Assembly (NCBI GenBank): GCA_016185365.1
Contig: JACPNP010000018.1
Span: 1 to 64,000, forward strand
Direction: 5' to 3'
Origin: Terriglobales bacterium
GTDB taxonomy: Bacteria; Acidobacteriota; Terriglobia; Terriglobales; Acidobacteriaceae
Length of the DNA: 64,000 nt
Both the position numbers and the translations under genes were made by a program. Positions 49,215 through 59,738 of this stretch are shown one piece after another (within the stretch, counting starts at the first letter, position 1; the number at the start of each line of letters is the position of its first letter). The notes under the pieces were generated by a model. The model was not told where the DNA came from. It did no database searches and saw only the letters and a program-made list of their open reading frames with translations.

Positions 49215-50183
49215 TCACAGAAGCCCAACGCGGCGCAGGATCTTGCGTGTAAGGCCGGTGAGTGGCAGATCCACAGCGTCCGCGGCCCGCACCCACTTGC
49301 CGCGGCTTGATCTTGCCGGGCGCGCGCGAAAAACCGACACGGCAATGTCCGTGTTCGTGATCGAGTGCTTCAGACGCAGGCAGGGCTCGCCCCTCGCCAC
49401 CGTCTCGGGCAGCTCCCACATCCCGGCCATCAACGAATGGTCGTACGGCCGCTGCACAAGCCAGACCCGGTCCTTGCGCTGGGCGAGCGCATACGCGGCG
49501 ACGATTCTTCGCCGGCTCTCTTTTCGCTGGGCACGATGCTCTCCGCGTGTCGCGCACCAACGGAACAGCGGACATTCCTTACACGCGGGTGATTTCGGAG
49601 TGCACACCAGTGCTCCCAGTTCCATCATGGACTGGTTGAAATCGCCCGGCCGCCTGGGGGCAAGCAGGTCATTGGCCGCCTTCCATAATCCTTCGGGACG
49701 AAAACGCTTGCCCGTCAGCCGATGCAGGACACGCTCCACATTGCCATCCACAACAGCCGTCCGGGCATGGAGACAGATACTGGCAATGGCCGCCGCGGTG
49801 TAGCGCCCGATGCCGGGCAATGCTCGCCATTGTCCTTCGTTTTGCGGGAGCCGTCCGCCGTGGTCATTTACGATCGTACTTGCGGCTGCGTGCAACATGC
49901 GCGCGCGGCGGTAGTAACCCAGACCGCTCCACACGGCCAGCACATCGGCTTCGGAGGCGCGCGCCAGCGCGCGGACGCTGGAAAACTTCTTCAAGAAGCG
50001 ACGGTAATGATCCAGCGCGGCCGCCACTCGCGTCTGTTGCAGCATGATCTCGCTGATCCACACGTGGTAGGCGTTGGCGGGCGTCCTACGCCAGGGCAAC
50101 GGACGTTGGTGTGCGTCATACCAGCGCAGCAGCGCGCGCCGGATGGCGGGTGCTTGCTCCCGGACTGGCGATCGTGCGCTCAT
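49215..50183 (-). CDS. mutY: A/G-specific adenine glycosylase
   Basis: WISEIMLQQTRVAAALDHYRRF, LPGIGRYTAAAIASI, VDGNVERVLHRL, CTPKSPACKECPLFRWC. Confidence 0.95.
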   Translation of the reverse strand: MSARSPVREQAPAIRRALLRWYDAHQRPLPWRRTPANAYHVWISEIMLQQTRVAAALDHYRRFLKKFSSVRALARASEADVLAVWSGLGYYRRARMLHAAASTIVNDHGGRLPQNEGQWRALPGIGRYTAAAIASICLHARTAVVDGNVERVLHRLTGKRFRPEGLWKAANDLLAPRRPGDFNQSMMELGALVCTPKSPACKECPLFRWCATRGEHRAQRKESRRRIVAAYALAQRKDRVWLVQRPYDHSLMAGMWELPETVARGEPCLRLKHSITNTDIAVSVFRARPARSSRGKWVRAADAVDLPLTGLTRKILRRVGLL

Positions 50184-50274
50184 AGTCCCGATGAAGATTA
50201 CATCATGGTCGGCGGCGGCCCGGTTTCCGTGCTGACGCGGCCCATGGCTCCGCTTACAATGGTGCAACCACGCC

Positions 50275-52107
50275 ATGCCAACCAGCCCGCTTATCCGGAT
50301 CCTGCGCTACGTGGTCCCGTACGGACTGCAGGTCGCGGCGTCCGTCATCCTGCTGGCCATGGTGGGACTGCTGGACGCGTTCCGCGTCCTGCTCATCGGG
50401 CCGATCTTCGATCGCGTGCTCAATCCCACCACGCATGCGCCCGGCATCACGCTGTTCACGCTGCCAAGCACCGGCCTCGCGTTCAATCTGCATGATTTTG
50501 TGCCCGCCCATTTTCAGAATGATTGGACCGTGGTCGCATTCGCGCTGGTCGTCTCCACGCTGCTCAAGGGCGTGTGCGATTACACGGGAACGTACCTGGT
50601 GAATTACGCCGGCTTCGGCATGATCACCGATCTGCGCAATGACCTCTACAACGCCATCCTGCGCCGTTCGGTGGCGTTCTTCCACCGGCACACCACGGGC
50701 ACGCTGCTCTCCACCATCATCAATGACGTGGAGAAAGTGCAGTTCGCCATGTCCAACGTCCTGGGTGAATTTTTGCAGCAATTATTCACTCTGCTGTTCA
50801 CGGCGGTTGTCGTTGTGTTGCTTGGCGGCAAGCTGGCGTGGGTGCTGGTGGCATTTATCCCATTCGTGGTGTTTTCCTCGCGCAAGATCGGCGGACGCGT
50901 GCGCACCACCACGCGCAAGGGCCAGGACAAGCTCGCCGACATCCAGAACATCCTGCAGGAGACCATCAGCGGCAACCGCATCGTGAAGGCGTTCGGCATG
51001 GAGGCCTGGGAGATCGCGCGCTTCCGCGAAGCGGCGCGCAAGTTGTTCCGCGCCAACCTGCGCTGGGTGCGCGCCCATGCCATCAGCTCGCCGCTGATGG
51101 ACGCCATCGGCGCCATCGCCATCGCTTTCCTGCTCCTGCTGGGACGCGACCAGATCAAGGCCGGGGCCTTCACCGCGGGCACATTCCTCACCTTCATCAT
51201 CGCGGTGTTCAAGCTTTACGACCCGGTGCGCAAATTCGCGCAATTCAACAACAGTTTCCAGCAGGCCATCGGCGCCAGCAGTGAGATCTTCCGCTTCATG
51301 GAATCGGAAGACGACGTGAAGCAGAAACCGAGCGCGGCGGCGCTCAAGGACTTCTCCAAGAACGTGCACTTTGAGAATGTCGGCTTCTCGTATTTGAACG
51401 GGAACGGGGAGGACAAGACCATCCTGCGCGACATCAACCTTGACGCGCGCGCCGGAGAGGTCATCGCGTTCGTGGGGTCCAGTGGCGCCGGCAAGACCAC
51501 GCTGGTGAACCTCATCCCGCGATTCTTTGACGTGGACAGCGGGCGGCTGCTCATCGACGGCCACGACGTCCGCGACCTGACCATCGCTTCACTGCGCTCG
51601 CAGATCGGCATCGTCACGCAGGAAACGATCCTGTTCAATGACACCGTGCGCAACAACATCGCCTACGGCCAGCCAGACGTGACCGACGACAAAGTGGTCG
51701 CGGCGGCCCAGGCCGCATTGGCGCATGACTTCATCCTGCGCATGCCCCAGGGCTATGACACGGTGATCGGCGAACGGGGCGTGTTCCTCTCCGGCGGCGA
51801 GCGCCAGCGCATCGCCATCGCCCGCGCCATCCTGAAGGACGCGCCCATCCTTATCCTCGACGAAGCCACCTCGTCACTCGATTCGGAATCGGAAGCGCTG
51901 GTGCAATCGGCGCTGGGCAATCTCATGTCCGGGCGCACGGTGTTCGTGATCGCGCACAGGCTTAATACCGTGCGCCGCGCCGACCGCATCGTGGTGCTGG
52001 AGAACGGCACCATCGCCGAGATCGGCACGCATGACGGCCTGCTCCAGGGTGAGGGCCTGTACAAACGCCTGTATGATCTTCAATTCGTGGATGCGGAGGC
52101 CCGCTGA
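50275..52107 (+). CDS. msbA: ABC transporter, ATP-binding/permease (MsbA-like)
   Basis: FVGSSGAGKTTLVNLIPRFFD, LSGGERQRIAIARAILKDAPILILDEATSSLD. Confidence 0.9.
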   Translation: MPTSPLIRILRYVVPYGLQVAASVILLAMVGLLDAFRVLLIGPIFDRVLNPTTHAPGITLFTLPSTGLAFNLHDFVPAHFQNDWTVVAFALVVSTLLKGVCDYTGTYLVNYAGFGMITDLRNDLYNAILRRSVAFFHRHTTGTLLSTIINDVEKVQFAMSNVLGEFLQQLFTLLFTAVVVVLLGGKLAWVLVAFIPFVVFSSRKIGGRVRTTTRKGQDKLADIQNILQETISGNRIVKAFGMEAWEIARFREAARKLFRANLRWVRAHAISSPLMDAIGAIAIAFLLLLGRDQIKAGAFTAGTFLTFIIAVFKLYDPVRKFAQFNNSFQQAIGASSEIFRFMESEDDVKQKPSAAALKDFSKNVHFENVGFSYLNGNGEDKTILRDINLDARAGEVIAFVGSSGAGKTTLVNLIPRFFDVDSGRLLIDGHDVRDLTIASLRSQIGIVTQETILFNDTVRNNIAYGQPDVTDDKVVAAAQAALAHDFILRMPQGYDTVIGERGVFLSGGERQRIAIARAILKDAPILILDEATSSLDSESEALVQSALGNLMSGRTVFVIAHRLNTVRRADRIVVLENGTIAEIGTHDGLLQGEGLYKRLYDLQFVDAEAR

Positions 52108-52109
52108 CC

Positions 52110-52994
52110 ATGTCCGTCCATTCCATGACCGGCTTCGCCCAGGTCCGCTGGCAGAGCGGGACGCAAGGGTTCGTGCTCGCGCTTAAGTCAGTGAACCACC
52201 GGTATCTCGATCTGCAATTCCGGCTGCCGTCTGACTGCGACGCGCTGGAGATGAAACTGCGCCGCTTGCTCAAAGAAAAGCTGATCCGCGGCCATGTGGA
52301 CGTCACCTTTTCGCTCGATCGCGGCGCTTCCACGGAGTTCCAGTTGAATCGCGAATTGGTAAAGGCTTATGTCGCCGCTTTCCGTGCGGCCGCAACCGAG
52401 ACGGGTCTCACCTCCGAGCCGGACCTGAACGCGGTGCTCAAATTGCCGGGCGCGCTCAACAGCGGCGTCGGCGCGGTGGATGAAGCGTTCGAGTCCGTGG
52501 CCATGGCCCACGCGGAGGAGTGCATCGCCAAGCTCAATGAGATGCGCGCGGAAGAAGGACGCGGCATCGAACACGAACTGCGCCGCAGCATGGCACGCCT
52601 CGCGGCCTCGACCGACGAGGTGGAACAGATGCGCGTGGCCATCTCCCGCGCCTGCCTGGACAAAGTCCACGCGCGCATGAATGAGTTGATCAGCGGCAAG
52701 GCCGACCAGGACCGCATCCTCCAGGAAGCCGCCATGCTCGCCGAACGCAGCGACATCGAAGAGGAGATCGTCCGGCTCAAGGCCCATATCAAGCATTTCA
52801 TCGGACTGCTCTCCGGGAGCGGGGAGATCGGCAAGAAGCTGGATTTCCTGTTGCAGGAGCTGAATCGCGAGGCCAACACCATGCTCTCGAAGACCAGCGG
52901 CATCGCCGGCGACGGCCTGCGCATCACCGAACTCGGCCTGGCCATGAAAGCGGAGATCGAGAAGGCCCGCGAACAGGTGCAGAACATCGAGTGA
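52110..52994 (+). CDS. YicC/YloC-family protein
   Basis: SMTGFAQV, VNHRYLDLQFRLP, LDFLLQELNREANTMLSK. Confidence 0.95.
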   Translation: MSVHSMTGFAQVRWQSGTQGFVLALKSVNHRYLDLQFRLPSDCDALEMKLRRLLKEKLIRGHVDVTFSLDRGASTEFQLNRELVKAYVAAFRAAATETGLTSEPDLNAVLKLPGALNSGVGAVDEAFESVAMAHAEECIAKLNEMRAEEGRGIEHELRRSMARLAASTDEVEQMRVAISRACLDKVHARMNELISGKADQDRILQEAAMLAERSDIEEEIVRLKAHIKHFIGLLSGSGEIGKKLDFLLQELNREANTMLSKTSGIAGDGLRITELGLAMKAEIEKAREQVQNIE

Positions 52995-53184
52995 TGGTGC
53001 ACGGGTAGGGTCATTGGGATTCCGCCCTTTCCTGGCGGTTGGAAACCGGGAAGTCGTCCTCAGACCATGCCATTGGTAACTAACTGCACCGGCCCGGAGG
53101 CACTATACTTGTTGGTGCAGACTCCCAGTCGCCGCCTTGGCGCTTGCAAACGGCTAAAGGCCGACGGCTAACGGCTGCTTTTCC

Positions 53185-53886
53185 ATGGCTGGCATCCTGT
53201 TCATCATCTCCGCGCCCTCCGGCTCCGGCAAATCCACGCTGGTGAATGAACTCTTGCGCCTGGTCAAAGGCTTGGAGTTCTCGGTGAGCTACACCACGCG
53301 CGGACTGCGGGGCAGCGAGCGGGAAGGCCGGGAGTATCACTTCGTCACGCGCGAGAGATTTGAGGCCATGATCGCCGCGGGTGAGTTTTTGGAACACGCG
53401 GAGGTGTACGGACATTACTACGGCACGGCAGCGCACACACTGGAGGACGCGGCCACGCGTGGCTGCGATCTCTTGCTCGACATCGACGTGCAGGGCGCGG
53501 TGCAGGTCAAGGAGAAGCGGCCGGGATCCGTCAGCATCTTCATCCTGCCGCCCTCGCGCCAGGTCCTGGAGAAGCGGCTGCGCAACCGCAGCATGAGCGA
53601 AGGCGCGGTGGATGACAAAGTGATCGAGCTGCGCCTGCAGGAAGCCCGCAAGGAGATTGAGAATTCGCCCGTTTACGACTATAGTCTGGTGAACGACCGG
53701 CTCGACGATTCGGTGGACCATCTGTCGTCCATCGTGCTCGCCGAACGTGCCCTGCGTTCCGGGGGAGCGCTGTCCCCGGAAGAGCAGCGCGCAGTCGCCA
53801 TCGCCAAGATCTGTTCCCAGCGCAGTGGGCCGAACCGGAAGTTACGAGCGATCCTGGACACGTTCGGCCAGGCAGTCGCGAATTAA
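53185..53886 (+). CDS. gmk: Guanylate kinase
   Basis: ISAPSGSGKSTLVNELL, SYTTRGLRGSEREGREYHFVTRE, LLLDIDVQGA. Confidence 0.96.
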   Translation: MAGILFIISAPSGSGKSTLVNELLRLVKGLEFSVSYTTRGLRGSEREGREYHFVTRERFEAMIAAGEFLEHAEVYGHYYGTAAHTLEDAATRGCDLLLDIDVQGAVQVKEKRPGSVSIFILPPSRQVLEKRLRNRSMSEGAVDDKVIELRLQEARKEIENSPVYDYSLVNDRLDDSVDHLSSIVLAERALRSGGALSPEEQRAVAIAKICSQRSGPNRKLRAILDTFGQAVAN

Positions 53887-53916
53887 GGAAAGTTCCCCAA
53901 GTAGAGGACCCGCACT

Positions 53917-54144
53917 ATGAAGATTGACGGTTTCGACAGCAAGTATCGTTACATCCACGTGGCCGCGCGCCGCGCCCGGCAGTTGCAGTCGGGAGCGCCC
54001 GCGCTGGTCAAGACCGAGTCCCGCAAGGCCAGCAAAGTGGCCCAGGATGAGATCGATGCGGGCCTGGTGAACTTCACGGCGGAAGAGAAGCCGGCAACGC
54101 CGCTCACGCCGGCAGAGACGCATTTCGACGGCGGCAGCCACTAG
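53917..54144 (+). CDS. rpoZ: RNA polymerase omega subunit
   Basis: DSKYRYIHVAARRARQLQSGA, KVAQDEIDAGLVNF; located between gmk and coaBC. Confidence 0.9.
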   Translation: MKIDGFDSKYRYIHVAARRARQLQSGAPALVKTESRKASKVAQDEIDAGLVNFTAEEKPATPLTPAETHFDGGSH

Positions 54145-54176
54145 GCTTGCCACCGGAACCCCCTCCCGGGCATCCA

Positions 54177-55403
54177 ATGGACATGAAGATCGCGCTCGGC
54201 GTCACCGGCGGCATCGCGGCTTACAAGGCCGCGGAGGTCACCCGTATGCTGCAGGATCTCGGGGTGCAGGTGCAGGTGGTGATGACCCGCTCGGCGCAGG
54301 AGTTCGTCCGCCCGCTCACCTTCGCCTCGCTCACCGGACGCAAAGTCATTACCGGCCTGTTCGCGCCGGAAGGCGCGGAGTCAACGCCCAACGTAGAGAG
54401 CGCCATCGAGCACATCGCCGTGGCCCAGGAGATCGAGGCGCTGCTGGTCGCTCCGGCCACGGCGGACGTCATCGCCAAGTTTGCCCAGGGCGTGGCCGAT
54501 GATTTCCTGACCACACTCTATCTCGCGACCAAAGCCCCTGTGGTCGTGGCGCCGGCCATGAATGTGAATATGTGGGAACATCCGGCGACCCAGGAGAACC
54601 TGCGCATCCTCCGGGAGCGCGGGGTGCGCATCGTGGAGCCGGACAGCGGCTACCTGGCTTGCGGCATGATCGGAGCCGGACGATTGGCCGCGAATGAAAG
54701 CATCGTGAACGCCGTGATGGAAACGCTGGAAGGCGCGCGCGACCTTGCCGGCGAGACCGTCTTGGTCACCGCCGGGCCCACACGCGAGCCCATCGATCCG
54801 GTGCGTTTCATCGGCAACCGCTCCAGCGGCAAGATGGGATATGCCATCGCGGAGGCGGCGCAGCGCCTGGGCGCGCGCGTCATCCTCATCAGCGGGCCCA
54901 CCGCGCTCACCCCGCCGGGCAAGGTGGAGTTTGTGGGCGTGGAGACGGCGGAGCAGATGCGCAGCGCGGTCCTGGCGCGGATGGACGAGGCCACCATCAT
55001 CATCAAGACCGCGGCGGTCGCGGATTACCGCCCGAAACAGGTGGTGGTGCAGAAGATCAAGCGTAAAGGCGAGATGAATCTGGAACTCGAAGCCACCATG
55101 GACATCCTGGCCGAGATCGCCAAGAAACGCGCGCAACAGATCATGATCGGATTTGCCGCCGAGACGGAGAACGTGGTGGAGAACGCGCGCGGCAAACTGG
55201 ACCGGAAGTCGCTGGACGCGATCGTGGTGAATGACGTGTCCCAACCCGGCATCGGCTTCGACTCGGACCGAAACAAAGTCACCGTCCTCACCCGCGACGA
55301 ACAGATCGAGCTGGCCGAGGCGCCGAAAAGCACGATCGCGCGGCAGATCCTGAAGTTTGTGGCCACGCTCAAGCACAAACGCGCTTCGGCTGTCGCCAAT
55401 TAG
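54177..55403 (+). CDS. coaBC: Phosphopantothenoylcysteine decarboxylase/synthase
   Basis: IALGVTGGIAAYKAAEVTRML, PAMNVNMWEHPA, VTAGPTREPIDPVRFIGNRSSGKMGYA. Confidence 0.96.
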   Translation: MDMKIALGVTGGIAAYKAAEVTRMLQDLGVQVQVVMTRSAQEFVRPLTFASLTGRKVITGLFAPEGAESTPNVESAIEHIAVAQEIEALLVAPATADVIAKFAQGVADDFLTTLYLATKAPVVVAPAMNVNMWEHPATQENLRILRERGVRIVEPDSGYLACGMIGAGRLAANESIVNAVMETLEGARDLAGETVLVTAGPTREPIDPVRFIGNRSSGKMGYAIAEAAQRLGARVILISGPTALTPPGKVEFVGVETAEQMRSAVLARMDEATIIIKTAAVADYRPKQVVVQKIKRKGEMNLELEATMDILAEIAKKRAQQIMIGFAAETENVVENARGKLDRKSLDAIVVNDVSQPGIGFDSDRNKVTVLTRDEQIELAEAPKSTIARQILKFVATLKHKRASAVAN

Positions 55404-55461
55404 CCGCCAGTCACATCCTGATCCCTTCGCAAAATGAGAGTCGGTTAGACTAGGTAAGCCC

Positions 55462-56199
55462 ATGCCCCTCGACTCAGAGTCCAAGCGTCGACTTGCTACG
55501 CATTTGGAGTACTACCGCGAACTTGGTATCCATGATTTCTATCGCCGCGGCGACGCGCCGCCGGCTGAGGTCATCCCCGTGTTAACGGCGGTCGCCGAGC
55601 CGCCGCAGCCCGGTGGTGACAAGCGCGAAGCCTTGGCGGCCATCCGCGCCGAGATCGGGGATTGCACCCGCTGCCGGTTGCATCAAGGGCGCAAGAACAT
55701 CGTGTTCGGCGTGGGCAACGTGGATTGCGAGATCATGTTCGTGGGCGAAGGCCCGGGCGCGGACGAGGACCAGCAGGGTGAACCCTTCGTGGGCCGCGCG
55801 GGACAGCTGCTCAACAACATGATCCAGGCCATGGGCCTGCGGCGCGAACAGGTGTACATCGCGAATGTGGTGAAGTGCCGTCCGCCGGGCAACCGCACGC
55901 CGGAACGCGACGAGTGCGACACCTGCGGCCCGTTCCTGATGCGGCAGGTGGAGACCATCCAGCCAAGGATCATCGTGGCGCTGGGCGCGACCGCCGCGAA
56001 ATACCTGCTGGGAGTGAATGATTCCATGAGCAACCTGCGCGGCCGCATCTATGATTTCCGTTCGACCAGGCTCGCCGTGACCTACCATCCCGCGTTCCTG
56101 CTTCGCGACCCGCGCCAGAAGGCCGAAGCGTGGAAAGACCTGCAGATGGTGATGAAGTTTCTGGGCATGGCGGTGCCTGGGAAGAAGAAAGAAGAGTGA
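55462..56199 (+). CDS. Uracil-DNA glycosylase, family 4-like
   Basis: [53 protein letters not shown]. Confidence 0.93.
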   Translation: MPLDSESKRRLATHLEYYRELGIHDFYRRGDAPPAEVIPVLTAVAEPPQPGGDKREALAAIRAEIGDCTRCRLHQGRKNIVFGVGNVDCEIMFVGEGPGADEDQQGEPFVGRAGQLLNNMIQAMGLRREQVYIANVVKCRPPGNRTPERDECDTCGPFLMRQVETIQPRIIVALGATAAKYLLGVNDSMSNLRGRIYDFRSTRLAVTYHPAFLLRDPRQKAEAWKDLQMVMKFLGMAVPGKKKEE

Positions 56200-56250
56200 T
56201 GTCTCCCGGCCTGTTCAAACTTCTCCGCACCCTTGTGTTGAAATAAGGTT

Positions 56251-58779
56251 GTGCCCGCATTCTGCGACGTCGCCCTGCCCGTCCCCCTGGAGATAGCCTT
56301 TACCTACGCCGTGGGCGAAACCGCGCCGGTCGTGGGCGGGCGGGTGCTGGTGCCCTTCCGCGCCAAGCGATTGGTGGGCATCGTCACGCGGCTGCATGAC
56401 ACCGCGCCCAGCGTAAAAGCCAAACCCATCCTCACGGTGATGGACACCGCGCCGGTACTCGACGACGGCCTGCTCGGGCTTGGACAGTGGATCGCGGATT
56501 ACTATCTTGCGCCGCCCGGGGAGGTTTTCCGCTCGATGCTGCCCCTGGTGGCGGAGGTGAAGCGGGGGACCGCGTACTCGATCACAGAGACAGGCCTTGC
56601 GGCGCTGCATGACTCGGCCAACATCGGCTCCTCCCGCCGCTCCAAGCGGAGCGCGGAAGAACAGACGCTTGAGTATGAAGCGCTCGACTTCCTCGCCAAT
56701 CACGAGGACGGCGCGGTGCGTGGATCGAAGCTTCGCTCCGCCACCGGCATCGCGCGCGCTCTCCTCGAAGGCATGGTGCGCAAGAAATGGATCACCCGCG
56801 AGGATGTGTCCGCGGTCCGTGACGCCTCGCGCACGGTGCGCGTCGCGGTCCTGGTCGAGGCAGCGGCCGGATCATCCAAAGATTTGTCATCCCGAGCGAG
56901 GCGCGAAGCGCCGAGTCGAGGGACCCCTTTGGTGACCACGGAAGATGAAGTCAAAGGGAAGAAGTTGAATGCCAACCAGCAAACACTCCTCTCTTCTCTC
57001 GCCATCGCCGGTGGCCGCCAACGAGTCGATGAACTCAATCAGCTGGCCGTGCCGCGCAGCACCCTGCAGACGCTGGTCAAGCGCGGCCTGGTCGAGATCG
57101 TGGAGGAGCCGGCGGATTTCAAGGTCGCAAGCATCACCACGCGCTCGCCGCTCGAATTCGAACTTACTGCTGCGCAGCGTACTGCGCTGGATACGATCGA
57201 AGCGGCCATCCATGCGCGTAAATTTTCCGTCTCGCTCATCCACGGGGTGACCGGCTCGGGCAAAACGGCTGTCTATCTCAGCGCGATGCGGCAGGTGCTG
57301 GCCGAGGGCCGCTCCGCCATCATGCTGGTGCCGGAGATCGGCCTGACGCCGGCCGCGGCCGCGCACCTGCACACGGTCTTCGGCGAGGAAGTCGCGATCC
57401 TGCACTCTGGCCTTACCGACCCGGAGCGCGCCGAGCAATGGCACCGCATCCATCGTGGCGAGGCACGGATCGTGGTGGGCACGCGCTCCGCGGTCTTCGC
57501 GCCGGTGAAGGACCTGGCCTTGATCGTGGTGGATGAGGAACACGACCATTCCTACAAGCAGGAGGAGACGCCGCGCTATCACGCGCGTGACGTGGCGGTG
57601 ATGCGCGGCAAGTCAAGCGGCGCGGCTGTGGTGCTGGGTTCGGCCACGCCGTCGCTGGAGTCGTTCCACAACGCGCAAAAAGGGAAGTACGCGCTGATCG
57701 AGTTGAAAGACCGCGTGGCCGACCGTCCGCTGCCGGAGGTGGAGATCGTGGATCTGCGCCGCGAGTTCCAGGAGACCGGCGAAGACCAACTGTTTTCGCG
57801 ACGTCTGATCGAAGAGGTGCAACAGCGCGTCCAGGCGGGTGAGCAAGCCATCATCCTGATGAACCGCCGCGGATACTCCGCCGTGGTCCTCTGCCGCGCC
57901 TGCGGACAGACCGTGCAGTGCAAGAACTGCGCCATCGCGCTGACGCACCACAAAGGGTCGGCGCGGCTGGAATGCCATTACTGCGGATTCCGCGCGGCGG
58001 TGCCGAAGAAGTGCCCGCAGTGTGAGAGCGAGTATGTCTATTTCCTCGGCAGCGGCACGGAGAAAGTGGAAGAGCGGCTGCACGCGGCATTCCCCACGGC
58101 GCGCATCGGTCGCCTGGACCGCGACACCGTGCGTGGGCGTTATGACTTCGAGCGCATGCTCAATCAGCTCGACTCCGGCGAGATCGATCTATTGGTGGGC
58201 ACGCAGATGGTGGCCAAGGGGCATGATATCCACGGCGTCACCCTGGTGGGCGTGGTGGGCGCGGACTTCGCGCTCGGTTTCCCGGACTTCCGCGCCGCCG
58301 AGCGCACCTTTCAGTTGCTCACGCAGGTGGCCGGACGCGCGGGCCGCGGCAAGATCCCGGGAAAAGTGGTCTTGCAGACCTACTACCCCGACCACTACGC
58401 CATCCAGTTCGCGCAACAGCATGACTTCACCGGATTCGCGGCCAAAGAGCTGCAGTTCCGCAAGTGGATGCATTATCCGCCGTACACGGCCGTGGCCAAC
58501 GTGCTGGTGCGGAGTGACGATCTGCAACACGCGCTGCGCTATTCGGGGGAGCTCGGTCAATGGTTCAAGCACACGAGCATGGAAGGCGTGCGCGTGATGG
58601 GCCCGGCGGCCGCGCCCATCGTGCGACTCAAACGTGACTACCGCTATCACTTCGTGTTGAAGGCCGCGAGCCGGGAAAAGCTGAATGGCGTCCTGCGCGC
58701 GATGCTGCGCTTCGCGGACGAACGCAAGATCCCACGCACGAACGTCATCGTGGACATGGACGCGGTGAGCCTGATGTAG
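56251..58779 (+). CDS. priA: Primosomal protein N' (replication restart helicase)
   Basis: HGVTGSGKTAVYL, VDEEHDHSYKQEETPRYHARDVA, zinc-binding CRACGQTVQCKNC, GTQMVAKGHDIHGVTLV. Confidence 0.96.
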   Translation: MPAFCDVALPVPLEIAFTYAVGETAPVVGGRVLVPFRAKRLVGIVTRLHDTAPSVKAKPILTVMDTAPVLDDGLLGLGQWIADYYLAPPGEVFRSMLPLVAEVKRGTAYSITETGLAALHDSANIGSSRRSKRSAEEQTLEYEALDFLANHEDGAVRGSKLRSATGIARALLEGMVRKKWITREDVSAVRDASRTVRVAVLVEAAAGSSKDLSSRARREAPSRGTPLVTTEDEVKGKKLNANQQTLLSSLAIAGGRQRVDELNQLAVPRSTLQTLVKRGLVEIVEEPADFKVASITTRSPLEFELTAAQRTALDTIEAAIHARKFSVSLIHGVTGSGKTAVYLSAMRQVLAEGRSAIMLVPEIGLTPAAAAHLHTVFGEEVAILHSGLTDPERAEQWHRIHRGEARIVVGTRSAVFAPVKDLALIVVDEEHDHSYKQEETPRYHARDVAVMRGKSSGAAVVLGSATPSLESFHNAQKGKYALIELKDRVADRPLPEVEIVDLRREFQETGEDQLFSRRLIEEVQQRVQAGEQAIILMNRRGYSAVVLCRACGQTVQCKNCAIALTHHKGSARLECHYCGFRAAVPKKCPQCESEYVYFLGSGTEKVEERLHAAFPTARIGRLDRDTVRGRYDFERMLNQLDSGEIDLLVGTQMVAKGHDIHGVTLVGVVGADFALGFPDFRAAERTFQLLTQVAGRAGRGKIPGKVVLQTYYPDHYAIQFAQQHDFTGFAAKELQFRKWMHYPPYTAVANVLVRSDDLQHALRYSGELGQWFKHTSMEGVRVMGPAAAPIVRLKRDYRYHFVLKAASREKLNGVLRAMLRFADERKIPRTNVIVDMDAVSLM
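56885..56935. repeat. Palindromic element inserted in frame within priA
   Basis: TGTCATCCCGAGCGAGGCGCGAAGCGCCGAGTCGAGGGACCCCTTTGGTGA; encodes SSRARREAPSRGTPLV. Confidence 0.75.
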
Positions 58780-59252
58780 TCAGCTTCGGGCGAGGATCTC
58801 GCGGACCAGTCCGAGCAGACTGCCGCCGGCCAGCGGCATGGGCGTGAAGCTCAGTAGAAAGATGACGGCGGCCGCGACCGCCAGCCGGCGGCGATCCGCG
58901 GGCAACGGCTGCTGGTTCTCCACCGGCGGATGCCGCATCATGAAGCGCAGCGCGATCAACCACACCAGCCATCCGCTCCAGAAGAACAAAGCCAGAGGCG
59001 CCATGAGGACGATCACCAGCAGCGTGATGCGCCGGTGCGCGCGCGGATCCAGCGCATAGATCAGATGCCCGCCGTCGAGTTGTCCGCCGGGAATGAGGTT
59101 CAGTGCCGTGGCCAACATGCCGGTCCACGCCGCCACCGCCATCGGGTGCAGATAGAGTCCAACGTCGCCCGCCGCGCTCTGTCCGTAAGCGCCGAATGTC
59201 TCCAGCAAATAAAATACGATGTGAAACGCCGGTGGATATCCAACGCTGGTCA
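58780..59252 (-). pseudogene. M50 (site-2 protease) homologue, 5' truncated at the IS junction
   Basis: GMLATALNLIPGGQLDGGHLIYALDPRAHRR retained; upstream HEXXH region absent; ORF runs into the IS. Confidence 0.85.
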
Positions 59253-59738
59253 CTAGGGCGTATCGACATATGGCTTCAGCAAAATCATGGAACAAGCAAG
59301 GGCGACAAAAGCGTGAAAGCAATTCTTGTTTTTGTCGTAGCGTGTGGCCAGCCGGCGGAAGTGTTTGAGTCGGGCAAACGTGCGTTCGATGCTCACCACC
59401 TGGCCTCCGTTGCTTTCGATGTGCTGCACAATGGCATCGGAGTCATAGCCTCTGTCCGCGATCACCACCCTGGTCCGACGTTCCCCCAGCAGCGTCTGGG
59501 CTTGAGTGGCATCATGGACCTGTCCGGCGGTCAGCTGGAAATCGACTGGTTCCCCCGACTGATTGCAGAGCAGGTGAATCTTGGTCGTCAATCCTCCTCG
59601 GCTACGCCCCAGAGCCTGGTCGCCGCCCCCTTTTTGCGGCCCGTGGCCGCCTGCTGGTGGGCCTTGACAATAGTTGAATCCAGCATCAGGTACTGGTTGC
59701 GACGATCCTTCACCAGAGCCGCGAATACACGCTCCCAC
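59253..59738 (-). CDS. IS427-like transposase OrfB (-1 frame relative to OrfA)
   Basis: GRSRGGLTTKIHLLCNQSGEPVDFQLTAGQVHD...VIADRGYDSD...FARLKHFRRLATRYDK. Confidence 0.9.
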   Translation of the reverse strand: MGACIRGSGEGSSQPVPDAGFNYCQGPPAGGHGPQKGGGDQALGRSRGGLTTKIHLLCNQSGEPVDFQLTAGQVHDATQAQTLLGERRTRVVIADRGYDSDAIVQHIESNGGQVVSIERTFARLKHFRRLATRYDKNKNCFHAFVALACSMILLKPYVDTP

